Assembly: GCA_030737875.1 (NCBI GenBank)
Contig: CM060911.1
Span: 99,344,599-99,408,598, forward strand
DNA length: 64,000 nucleotides
Source of the DNA: Allium sativum
Lineage: Eukaryota > Streptophyta > Magnoliopsida > Asparagales > Amaryllidaceae
Direction: 5' to 3'
The notes beneath the pieces were generated by a model, which saw only the letters and a program-made list of their open reading frames with translations, was not told the DNA's origin and searched no databases. This document shows, one piece after another, positions 21,745-32,982 of the stretch. How positions within the stretch are numbered: position 1 is the first letter of the stretch; every line of letters begins with the position of its first letter. A program made the position numbers and the translations under genes.

Positions 21745-22314
21745 GTAAGTTTTTATTTTTACTTTATTTTATTCATTTTCTTTTTCCTTTTCTGCTTTTA
21801 CTTTAAATTCGAATTACTTAAGTTAGGATTTTTAATAATAGAAAGGTCGAATTTTTAACAATGGAAAAACGATATTTTTCATATTGAAAAGGCGATATTT
21901 TTCATATTGAAAAGGCGATATTTTTATTATTGAAAGGGCAATATTTTTCATATTGAAAAGGCGATATTTTTATAAGATGAAGAGTTATATTTTTATAACA
22001 TGAAAGTTTATATTTTTAATAACAAAGAGATTATATTGTTAGTATAGTAAAAAAATATAATAAAAATTCGATTTTTATATATTGAATAGCGAAGCAAAAT
22101 TTCGATTTTTTATATATTGAATTGCGAAGTAAAAATTCAATTTTTTATATTTTGAATAGCGAAGTAAAAATTCGATTTTTATATATGTAGTGGCTACGAG
22201 CAACGAAGGTGACAAAAAAGGCGAGAACGACGAAGATTTCTATAAATGAAGTGTCGTGAAGTTGGGATAGCTTTCGGTGAGAAGTTCTCACTCTTCAATT
22301 TCTTTTTTTTAGTT

Positions 22315-22345
<31 letters not shown>

Positions 22346-24471
22346 CTAGGATGCACACGGTGATTAGTAGCACCCGACACCATCGTCCACAGACCATGGA
22401 CTTGTTTGTTTGGTTGTGTAGTTGGTTAGATTATTTGATTGGAATTTGATTGTTTGGTGAAATGGAAATTGATTTGATTGATGTGTGAATGGCGTTGGCC
22501 TTCACTAGACCGGGGATAAGGCTAGGCCTTGTCCCGTTTCTAGTATCGTGCTGTTATGCCGCCGAAATTTTCTAAAATAAGTTAGAAAAAAAACATCAAT
22601 TTTATTTTGTAAATGAACTGAATAGAAATTCATGTGTTAAAGTAAAATATTTTATCATTAAAAATATAATTTTTAACGTGAACGTGAAAATAATAATATA
22701 AATATTCATTTACAAACCAGACGGTTTGTTTATGTACACCTATTTGAAGGACATTGATTGGGACGATAAATTTTACACATCGCCCAACTGCACGAATAAA
22801 ATCTGTGTTTGATTGTTTGAAAACCCCACACGAGTATTGGGATAAAATACGGCATACACTAATCCCAATAATTAGTTGTATGTCGATCGATGGATCGACA
22901 GGCTGTTATAAGCGTTAGATATCTATGTTTGATGCTTATACAGTGTAGTGCACTTTGGATGATGGTTGATTATTTATCGTTGCTATTATATACATGTGTT
23001 GTATGGAATCCATATAGTTAATGCTATATGGTAATTGATTGGGCCTCATTCCAATTTAGAAAATAAAGAATATCATAAAATAAAAGTTCATGTGTTGACT
23101 GTACTCATCCGTTGAGATTAGTCATGTGTTGAACGGAATATTTTAACAATAAAATTTACATCTTTATCATATATAAAATTAGAAACTAATTGGAAAATAG
23201 ATAAGATGAGTGGTCTCCTGGATATTGATCTGATGTTGGTTTCGGCCTTCGGGGTTAATATTCAGGGAATTGTTCTCTTACTAATTTGCAATTAGAGCCT
23301 AATTTGAAATCAAACGATGGATACCATAACTTTTATAAAATATATTAAATAACAAAGATAGTCACATGTGGACAGTACTCATTCATTGAGATTAGTTGTG
23401 TGTTGACAAAAATATAGAATCATGTATTGAAAGAAATATAAATTCATTCGTTGAATGGAATAACGAAGTTAGTGAAAAATACAAAGCCGTGTTGATTAGA
23501 GATGCGCCATTTTGTCGCGAACGATATTTATATCGATTATATTCTTTTTTGAATTTGATTTGAATTGATTTGAACAGAAAAGAAAATGAATTCGAATCGA
23601 ATTAAAATCGATTTGAATTGAAATCAAATAGAAATGAAAGTAAAAAGGATTTATAATAGAAAATTCAATTTTGATTTGAATTTGAAATAAAGGTTGAAAT
23701 TGTTTTTGAAACGAATTCAAAACTATTTATAAAATTCGTTTTAAATAGGAATCGACGAAATATATATTATATATATAATATAATGGCCTGAATAGAACGC
23801 GCCGCGCCGCGGCAGTTCGTGAATTTCGACCATTTATTTCAAACAGACATTACGGGAGATCCGACCGTCGGATTCACCTAAAACTGGAACCGTTGGGTTC
23901 GTATCGAAAAGATCTTTCTAACGAATATTAGAAATTTGAAATCTAACGGTTGGATTTGGAATTTAGGCCAAATCAAATTTGAAAAAGGTCGCTGTAAGTG
24001 CAGTTCGATGGCCGTTGATGGAAATTGACTGTACGGGCCTTGATAAAATTATTAAAAATAGTAATAATTTAAGTAAAATCATAAGAAATGATTTGTGAAG
24101 AATTGGGATGAAAAACTCCATATTTGAAAAGGTAAAAATAGATTTTTATCGAAAAGAACTAGTTTTGAACTAGAATTATAATTCTATTTATTTTTAAAAT
24201 AAATAAACTGGATTAGAAATGGTTTTGAAAATAACCAGAATTTCCAATAATTATATTGGAATGGATTTGAATCGAAATTGTCTTTGGATTATTTCGATGT
24301 TGGATTTTGTGATGATACAGATATTGTTATGGGAATTTGAAAGATATATATATATATATATATATATATCGTTATTTCCAATACGATATTTGTTAGTCGT
24401 AGAATTTGATATTGAATATAAGCCGGTATATTTTCTATTTAGAGCCTTGTGTTTATTATCAAATGTGATTT

Positions 24472-24927
24472 GGGTTTGTCGTGAATGGTGTCTTCATTAA
24501 CACTGTTCTTGAACCCAGTTGAGAAAAGATTAAATCTTTTTATTTAGATTTAATGAAGAATACCAATTAAATAATATTTAATTGGAATTGAATTCGAATT
24601 GATTCTTGGGTTTATCGTGAATGGTGCTTTAAATAAGACTCGTTCTTTAACCCGATAATTAATAGAATGTGATTTTGGGTTGTCGAGAACGGTATCTTCA
24701 ATAATATTGTTCTTAGACCCGAAGGAGTTAAGAAAATCTAGAAACTAACTGGAGATTAGTTGAGTTGAATGGTTTCTGGGGTATTGATCTGATGTTGGTT
24801 TCGGCCTTCAGGGTTAATACGTAGGGAATTGCTCACTTGCTAATTCACGGTTAGGGACTGAATGAAATGTGATATGATTTTGGGTTTATCGTGAACCGGG
24901 TTTTAAATGACACAGATTCTTTAACCC
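24472..24927 (+). repeat. Four GGGTT...AACCC hairpins in LTR A
   Basis: At 24472-24516, 24608-24653, 24677-24720 and 24882-24927, in the order and spacing of LTR G. Several substitutions relative to G fall in loops or make wobble pairs; a few break pairs (e.g. ACCGGG in the fourth), as expected for an ageing copy. Confidence 0.7.
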
Positions 24928-27153
24928 AGTCATAGATTAAAACTAAGTGGAGTTTTAATGAATCTTTAATTAGATTGAAATCATCGAGAATGGAGTATCA
25001 CCAATTTTGCTCCAAGCGATAGTTGAATCTTTAATTAGATTTGAACGTGAAATGGTAATTGAATTTACCGATAACACCGTGGTGTTAGATATGAAGTATC
25101 ATCAGCTTTACTTCATGGGATGAATAGGTTGGGATTGGGAAATTAAAACAAATGATTACTTCGGTAAGGTTCGTTAATCCCGACTAGTTGAATCGAAATT
25201 CAAAAGAAGATTAGTGAATAAATTTTAATGATTTATCTTTGATAAAATTAATGGCAACCTTTCCATATGACTTTGAAATTTAGAAACTATCTGTCGGTTA
25301 GCTAAGCAGAATGATTTTCTGGATATTGATCTGATGTTGGTTTCGGCCTTCGGGGTTAATATTTGGGGAATTATTCTCTTGTTAATTTACGGTTAGTGAC
25401 TGATAAATTGGAATGAGACGTATGTTGTGTTCATGTAACACTTATTTAAAATATACGCGAGTTATTCGGAAAGACCGGGTTTATCCCATTCTGAATAACT
25501 GATACGACGATAAGTCGAAGATGAAGACGATGGTTGAAGACCGGAGGTCTTCACGTCGTTTGGGTGATTACTGATGATCTTAATTGGGCTGTACACCCAA
25601 GAAGAAGGAAACAGTTGGTGATCGTCCAGACGTACTTAAAGATCGATGGATATGCGGGGTACTAGGTGCCCCCGGTTTCGTTCAGACCCAGAACGGACTT
25701 GTAAATGGACTGTGTGTCTGACATTGGATTTTAGTCTGTGTGATTGATTTCTATTAAATATATATCTGTTTGGCGGCGGAGAATTTATTCTCTTGCTTAA
25801 CGCCCTTCTCTGAGACGTATGAGCTCAGGGGTTATATATTGATGGATATCAAACGCATGGAGTAAATTGCCTGTGTGGCATGCCTAAGTGGCAATTGATC
25901 GAGGCTTCTGTTGAAAAGCAAAGTCTTGTGGTTGATGATCAAAGCACCGCCCGTGTGGCACAGCTTTGTTTAATGTGAATTCACGAGCCTCGCACCCCGG
26001 TTGTGAACCAAAAACGGGAGACGGACCTCGGGGGGGTGGGGGGACATGCGTTTTCTTTCTAGCTAGGTTGGTGTCAGTGACCTACCAGCCCTGACATTTA
26101 TATCATTTTCACCTGTGTGGTTGTTAATGTTGCGAGGCGCCTCAGTTTGATCAGACGATCCGGGTCCGATGGAGTCATTCGTTGGCTCACTTACGCCCCA
26201 AAGGGCGGAGAAACGTAGTGTTCAGGCATTATAATCCACATCGGTGGACCGGCCCTGATGATCCAAGGGGCAGTTGAGGCTGTTCCCGAGGCTCGGGCTA
26301 GACAGTCTCGAATCGGTAGAGGACTATCTTTTGCCTCGGTTCACAGATGGAAATCCAACTTCCAAATACGTGACATTTGCGGTTTTGATTGTAGAGCCTA
26401 GTACGGCGACATGATATATGGTACCCATGCCGTCTATGATTGATATTTATGATTGAAATTGTTTTATACACTATACACTGATAATAGTATCAAATGATTT
26501 ATTTTAAAACGTATCAAGCATTCTTTGGTCGTTATAAGGGAAAACCCTATCCCCCGGCTTGCGTTGCATTGTGTGATAGGACCTGGGTCTTATAATAGCT
26601 TCATTTTTCTTTATTTAGCATTGCGCTGTTGTTTTATGCACTGGTATTCTTGGGAGGAAAACCGTTCCGTGTTATACGGCGTGGTCCCTTGATTTACCTA
26701 ATGATTTAAAATAAAGATTAATAACTGTTTTAGTTCTCACACCAGTCCCATGACTGACCTGGAGTTTATTGTTTTTACCTAAACTCTGGGTGCCCTTATT
26801 TTGACACGGGCAGCTAGTAGTTTTGGTTTTGCAGATTGATACTCACAGGATCCTGGGATACAGCTGGAACGATATCCAGAAAGCTTTGTATTCGTATATC
26901 TCTTCTAGTTGTGTATTGTATTATTTTCCGCTGCTATGTATTTAAATGTAATTTAAATCTCTGATATTTCTGTGTAATATTTATTCAATTATACTCTGTA
27001 TATTCTTGTAATCTGATGCATTGTTGTAATAGCAATGGAATGTTATTCCGTCTGCGTTCTGATTTGTCCGGTTCTCAAAACGATCAGGGGTTTCAAAAGG
27101 TCTAGATCGGTTTAACGACTAATTCGGATCGAGCGAAATTCCTGGCCGTCACA

Positions 27154-28195
27154 TTTGGTATCAGAGATTTGGTTTACGGAGCTCGAGAACAAGACACATT
27201 AGAACCATACGAAAGAATTCATCAGATATTGGATTAGTAATATCCAATTAGAATGACTCGTTAGAGATAGGATTAGTAGTATCCTAGAACGAGTGTGAAG
27301 AGTATATTTTTCAAATGAAAACAATTTTGTTTTAAAATTTAAACCATTTTACACGTATTTGAATATTTATTTATTTTGAATTTGGACAATCCAGTATATA
27401 AAGGTTTTGCATATACGCGTCATGAACGTATATTTGAAGTTTTAATATACTGGATAGATATAAAATCACATTCTAGTCGCCCGGAGATAATTCTGGTAAT
27501 GCGACCGCATTATCAATATTTATGTTCGTGTTTCGAAGGTGTGATTTCTATATATTTCCATTAGACTGGTGTGAGAACCAAAACTAATATAGCTAGGATA
27601 CATTGTTGTGAATTGGCATCAAAAACATGATTTTCTGTATATGCATCAAAATTATGAATTTGAAACGTTAATCCACTAATTGATTGATGTTTGTGTTGTT
27701 TGTTTATTTGTTTGGTAATTTTGAACCATTATGCCTAATTGAATCAAATATTGAACTGTATTGAAAATGGGTCGCATTCGCTTGCATATACATATACTTA
27801 CATTGAACAGGTCATAGCAAGGAGGCTAGAGCAGAGAATAAAATTTGTTTGCCCGACAAATAGGTACATGTTTATCATAATTTACTGTTTTGTTTGGGTG
27901 ATGATGATTTTATGAGCCTATTGGCTAGCCTCTTGGCTTTTTCTTTTTCTTTTTCTTTTTGAGATCAGAAGGCCTGTATGGCAATTTTGGGATTTTCCCA
28001 TGGCTCCCGGTGCAGGAGAGGTAATGGCGAAATTTTTCGAAAATTTAGGGTGTTAGCCAAATTTTTGAAATTTTTGCAAATTCTTAGAAACTGAAAAGTT
28101 GGAGAATGAAAGCCAGATCGAACGTAGAGTTGATTGATCAAACCACTTTCGACTTTGTTCCTTTTCGGGGACGAAAAGTTTTAAGTGGGGGAGAT
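27154..28195 (+). mobile_element. Internal domain Int2 of giant-LTR family
   Basis: 1042 bp between LTR A and LTR B. The PBS is damaged at its last base (TGGTATCAGAGA, 27156-27167); the polypurine tract is intact at 28183-28194. Hairpins: 27228-27248, 27257-27293 and the best-preserved long stem 27389-27455 (11-bp perfect arms ATCCAGTATAT/ATATACTGGAT with an inner ATATACG/CGTATAT). The palindrome site at 27487-27523 reads GCGACCGC, one mismatch from perfect. A 62-codon frame at 27376-27564 overlaps these hairpins; I do not regard it as a gene because its frame is not kept in IntD. Confidence 0.9.
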
Positions 28196-29648
28196 TGTAA
28201 TAACCCGAAAATCTTGGCCAGTTTAAAATTTTTATTTTGGCAATTTAGCGAATTATGAATATTTAAAATAGATTATTTTAAATAATATCGACGAGAAATT
28301 TATTTTGAATATAATTCGAGCGTATATATTTATACGCGTCATCATTAAAATATAAATAATTATTTATAATTATAAATAGAATTGAAAATGGCGCGGTAGT
28401 TCGATAATTCGATTTCAAACTTCAATTGAATGTACCGGGTGCAAAATAATCCGGATTTTAGTGAAACCAAAAACATTAGGATCTAATTGGGAATACCTTT
28501 CCAACGAATCCGAAAAATCAAAATTTCATAGCGGGAATCAAAAGATATTTCCAGTTGAAAATTCTGAATAGTCGCTTTGGAATTCAGGCCCTTAAAAATA
28601 GCCATTTTGCAAACGACCTCGGATTTCAACGAAACCACTTTTGTTGGATCCGTAGTGTCAATTTATTGCTAGGTTTCAAATTTCATAATTTTCTGAATCA
28701 ATATGTGAGCGTGGCAAAGGAAAACGCATTTGACCAGTTTTAGTCAATTTTAATCGACTGGAAATTGGCCATTTTTCCAACGGTCTCAGAATTCGATGAA
28801 AGTAGTTTTTTTAGGACTGTATCGTCAATACGAAGCTTGAAAATATTTTTCGAGAATTTTTCGCGTTAGTATGTGACCCCAGTAAATTGAAATGCACGTT
28901 CAAATTCAATATATAGAGTTATATGTTGATTTTGACGAAAACAGATCGAAACGATCGAATCAACTTACGATACATATCCCATTGTGTTCGGAATGGGGGT
29001 AATTAGCTATGGGCGACAGGCGGTGGGCCTCGTTTAGAGGTCATATGAAAAAGTCAACTTTTTGAAAGTTAAATAATTAAATAAAAAAAATATCCTCCTC
29101 TCTCCTCCCCTTCAAAGTCGTTGCCCCATCCCCCCGTTCATATTCATTTCAACAGAAAAAAAAACCTAAACAAATCGACGCCGCCTCCCCCCCCCAATCG
29201 ACCATCGGGCCGCCGCACGAGGCACCCCCCTCTGCTGCCTCGCGATCGATACCCCCCCCCTTCCGGTTGCTGACCGACGCCAGACCCCCCCTATCCTGAT
29301 GCCGACCGCGATTCCCCCCCCCCCCCCTCATCTTTTCTCCGACTGCTGCGCACCAGAGACACCCCCCTCTGTTGCCTCGCGATCGAACCCCCCCTCTCCA
29401 GTTTTCATCTGTAAGTTTTTATTTTTACTTTATTTTATTCGTTTTCTTTTTCCTTTTCTGCTTTTACTTTAAATTCGAATTAGTTAAGTTAGGATTTTTA
29501 ATAATAGAAAGGTTGAATTTTTAACAATGGAAAAACGATATTTTTCATATTGAAAAGGCGATATTTTTAATATTGAAAAGGCGATATTTTTAATATTGAA
29601 AGGGCGATATTTTTCATATTGAAAAGGCGATATTTTTATAAGATGAAG
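28196..29648 (+). repeat. Giant LTR 'B', first segment
   Basis: Starts TGTAATAACCCG after the polypurine tract of Int2. Contains the 65-bp box, an alpha cassette (29118-29411) ending CATCTGTAAG, and AT-rich repeats. It is interrupted at 29648 by the 19-kb insertion and resumes at 48666. TGAAG (29644-29648) is the left target-site copy. Confidence 0.9.
29644..29648. other. Target-site duplication TGAAG, left copy
   Basis: Matches 48666-48670. LTR A has a single TGAAG at the homologous place (...AAGATGAAGAGTTATAT), which proves the empty site. Confidence 0.9.
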
Positions 29649-30710
29649 TGTAATGACCCAAATTCCCGTAACATCAGAGCTGACTATATATATCATACGT
29701 CCAACCCAAATATCACGAAAATACGAAACATTTTTCTTTTAGAAGAAAGAGGTAGAAGAAGAACAGAAATAACAACACAGAATCTCACATCGCAGCGGAA
29801 CAAAATATAATATATTATAACTTTTGAAATACAAAATCTCAACTGTATAACATACGCTTATCATAGTACAACACTTACAACACAACGGAACAACACTATA
29901 ACTAGGTAACGCTGAAGCCACCTGCTCCAAGCTCCTTTAGATATATCTGAAAAATCCTGAACTGCTTGACTGCCCGTACAAATTTAGGCACCCAAGAGTT
30001 TAGGTAGAACAAAACAAAATAAACTCCGGGTCAGTCATGGGACTGGTATGAGTAAACAGTTTAAAACAGTTTCAGAAAACTAAATGATATCCCATAAGAC
30101 CACGCCGTATAACACGGAACAGGGTTTTCCCTTATGAAAACCCAAACACTTGACTTATCTTTATATCAAAACTCTTTTGATATTATAATAATGTCTAAAT
30201 CATGTAGATAACAATCTAGTGGAACGTTTGCATCTCACATTCCACATATAATATACAATCATAAACCGCAAGCAAGTATTTGGTATTTGATTTCCAACTA
30301 TGACAAGGTATGGAACCACCTTCCGCTGGTATATCTCTAGAGGAAAATACACCGAGTTCAACAAGAACATCTTGCAACTCAGCCACACATGACCGACCAC
30401 TCATTTGGCTTGAGTGTATGGAATGTATATCACCAACGGTTGGGATCAGCAACCGTTTCCCGAATGGGACAGCATCGACAATAGATTTTTAGAAATAAAT
30501 GAAACTCTAGATCAGGTGATTATACACCCTAATAGGTGCGACCTACATAGCCATGCTGCTTGCCCGATTTCTGTCATTTACTAGTTGTTGAGGCCAGAGG
30601 CTATGCTTTATCATCACACCAGATTCACTTCGAATGCCACATCGTCAAATCCATCAAATCACCGATTGACGTCCTCAATAGTACATTACGTGTTAGCTAA
30701 AAGAAGTTTC
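29649..30710 (-). repeat. 3' part of the solo-LTR-like element
   Basis: Homologous to the last kilobase of the giant LTRs, in opposite orientation: GAGTTTA hairpin at 29996-30026, 23-bp block at 30098-30120 and GGGAAAACCCT-like motifs. Short open frames (about 60-78 codons) on both strands are not gene-like. Confidence 0.8.
30706..30710. other. Target-site duplication GTTTC of element C, left copy
   Basis: Matches GTTTC at 44889-44893, exactly flanking the TG...CA ends of element C. Confidence 0.9.
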
Positions 30711-31629
30711 TGTAATAACCCGGAAAATCTGGGCCAGTTTAAAATTTTTATTTTTGCAATTTTAGCGAATTTTGATTATTTAAAATGAATTATTTTAAAT
30801 AACATCGACGTAAAATTTATTTTGAATATAATTCGAATGTATATATTATACGCGTCGTCGTTAGAATATATATAATTATAAAAGGAATTGAAAATGGCGC
30901 GGTAGTTCGATAATTCGATTTCAAACTTCAATTGAACGTACCGGGTGCAAAACAATCCGGATTTTAGTGAAACCAAAAAAAATAGGATCTAATTGGTAAT
31001 ATCTTTCCAACGAATCCAAAAAATCAAAATTTCATAGCGGGAATCAAAAGATATGTCCAGTTGAAAATTCTGAATAGTCGCTATGGAATTCAGGCCCTTA
31101 AAAATGGACATTTTGCAAATGACCTCGGATTTCGACGGAACCAGTTTTGTTGGATCCGCAGTGTCAAGTTATTGCTAGATTCCAAATTTCATAATTTTTC
31201 GAATCAATATGTGAGCGTGGCAAAGGAAAACGCGTTTGACCAGTTTCAGTTGATTTTAATCGACTGGAAATTGACCATTTTTCCAACGGTCTCAGAATTC
31301 GACGAAACTAGTTTTGTTAGGACCGTATCGTCAATACGAAGCTAGAAAATATTTTTCTGGAATTTTTCTAGTTAGTATGTGACCCCGGTAATTTGAAATG
31401 TACGTTTAAAATTCAATAAAGTGATTTAAATGTAAATTTAACGGAAACAGATTGTAACAGTCGAATCAACCTACGATACATATCCCATTGTGTTCGGAAT
31501 AGGGGTAATATGCTATGGACGACAGGCGGTGGGCCTCGTTTCGAGGTCGTATGTAAAAGTCAACTTTTTGAAAATAAAATAATTAAATTAATTAAAAATT
31601 TAAAACCCCCTTCCTCCTTTCCTTATACT

Positions 31630-31918
31630 CTGCCCCCCCCCCCCGATATTTTCAATTCAGAAAAACGAAATAAAAAAAAAGGAGAAAGACGATCGCTCCA
31701 CCAGGGAGGCCGCCGCCCAGCCTCCTGGCGCCGCCGCGCCAAGCGCAGCTCCCCCCCCAACGGCGCCGACACCCCCTGCTTCCCTCTCCCATCTACCTCG
31801 CGACAGTCCCTCCCCGTCGCCACCTTCCCCTCCTCCTCCCACGACCACAGCCCCCCCTTCTTCCACCGATCTTCCTCCTTCGCCTGAGCGATGGCGCACA
31901 CCCCCCCTCCCCATCTCT
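31630..31918 (+). other. GC-rich cassette of C1 (beta type)
   Basis: C-tract, then GAGGCCGCCGCCCAGCCTCC, GCGCCAAGCGCAGC, a C-rich stretch with TACCTCGCGACAG, GCGATGGCGCACACC and ATCTCTGTAAG. No similarity by eye to alpha, gamma, E or F cassettes. Open frames (85-125 codons) on both strands are due to low AT content; C2 breaks them by homopolymer indels (39240-39536), against coding function. Confidence 0.6.
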
Positions 31919-32982
31919 GTAAGTCTCTTTTTTTATTATTTATTTTATTTTATTTCTACTTTCTTTTATGCAATTAGTTTAGAAATTAAACTAGTATGGT
32001 TTTAAAAACTGAAATATATTTATATATGTATTTAAAAGGCTAAAGGTTTGATTTTTAAAATTGAAAAGATCATATTTTTATTTATAAAAATATGATTTTT
32101 TATATAAGGAAGAGGTAGAAAAGATTTTTATTCAATTAAAAATATGATGTTTATATTTTTAAAGTATTAAAAATATAATCTTTACTAAATAAAAGATGTA
32201 AAAATATGATTTTTGTTTATGTAGAGAAGTGAAAATATAATTTTTACATGTTAGGAATATTAAAAATATCATCTTTATATAGGAAGTAAAATAAAGACGA
32301 TATTTTTAAAAGTGAAAAGACGATATTTTTAAAAGTGAAAAGGCGATATTTTGATATGAGTACTGAAGTAAAAATATGATTTTTACTTTGAGAAAAATAT
32401 AATTTTTATATTATAGAAAAGGCAAAATCCTTATATGGAAAATAGCGTGATAAAAATATAATTTTTATCTGAATAGCGAAGTAAAAATTCGATTTTTCTA
32501 TATTGAAAAGTGAAGTAAAAAGATGATTTTCCTTATAAGAAGTTGAATAGTAAAAATATGATTTTTCCTTATACGAAGTTGAATAGAAAAATATGATTTC
32601 TATAATTAAAAAGGTATAATCTTTATATAGATAGTAACGGTATAAAAATAGAATTTTTCTCTATAGAAATAGCGATGAAAATTCTATCTTTACAAATATG
32701 AAATAGCGAGGAAATTTCTATTTTTACATTATAGAAATAGCGATGAAAATTCTATTTTCACAATATGAAGTTAGCGATAAAAATATGATCTTTATATAAT
32801 AGGAAATATAAAAATGTGATTTTTATATATATACAGAGTATACGGGCGACGAAAGTAACAAAAGATGCGATAGCGATGAAGATTTCTGCAAAGAAGAGCC
32901 GAGGCGTCTGGTTTAGCAAATATGTGAGAATTTCTCACCTTTCAATTTCATTTTCTAATTATATATATATACTAGGATGCAG
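31919..32982 (+). other. Putative leader intron in C1
   Basis: GTAAGT directly after the GC-rich cassette, about 1 kb of very AT-rich, T-rich repeats, then ATATATACTAGGATGCAG. Comparable intervals: G 14096-14714, D1 52670-53721. GC-rich exon followed by an AT-rich intron is normal for plant genes. Splicing is inferred, not shown. Confidence 0.4.

Larger units (their letters stand above)
20535..27153 (+). repeat. Giant LTR 'A', complete
   Basis: 6619 bp from TGTAACAACCCG to ...GTCACA, between polypurine tract 20522-20533 and PBS 27156-27167. It is shared by two internal domains, so it serves as 3' LTR of one unit and 5' LTR of the next. Landmarks: 65-bp box 21307-21370; alpha GC-rich cassette 21460-21744 with AAACCCTAA near its start; GTAAGT at 21745; AT-rich repeats 21860-22190; GGTG...CACC hairpin near 22358; ~120-bp repeats from 23181, 24740 and 25282; four GGGTT hairpins 24472-24927. 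The TGCAG site found in other copies reads TGCAC here. No credible coding frame. Confidence 0.93.

Noticed and set aside
27376..27564. 62-codon frame in the internal domains (also 37505-37693, 58225-58419)
   Set aside because: Looks conserved between Int2 and IntC, but it is broken in Int1 and frame-shifted in IntD exactly after the palindrome. Overlapping hairpins explain the conservation better than a peptide.
29665..29685. Possible PBS of the solo-LTR-like element (CATCAGAGC)
   Set aside because: Only a partial match, placed inside the LTR end on the wrong side; no TGGTATCAGAGC adjoins either terminus.
31061..31345. Repeated 94-codon plus-strand frame (also 38668, 51792, 59395)
   Set aside because: Nearly identical only because the LTRs are recent copies. 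Between subfamilies C and D changes are frequent and non-conservative (W to L, P to L, DS to GF), and in B the frame is cut short. No family resemblance.
31623..31914. Overlapping frames of 85-125 codons on both strands in GC-rich cassettes (also 39267-39530, 52385-52635, 59987-60237, 4677-4985)
   Set aside because: GC-rich sequence lacks stops in all frames. Homopolymer indels between C1 and C2 break the frames, and several are antisense to the LTR.
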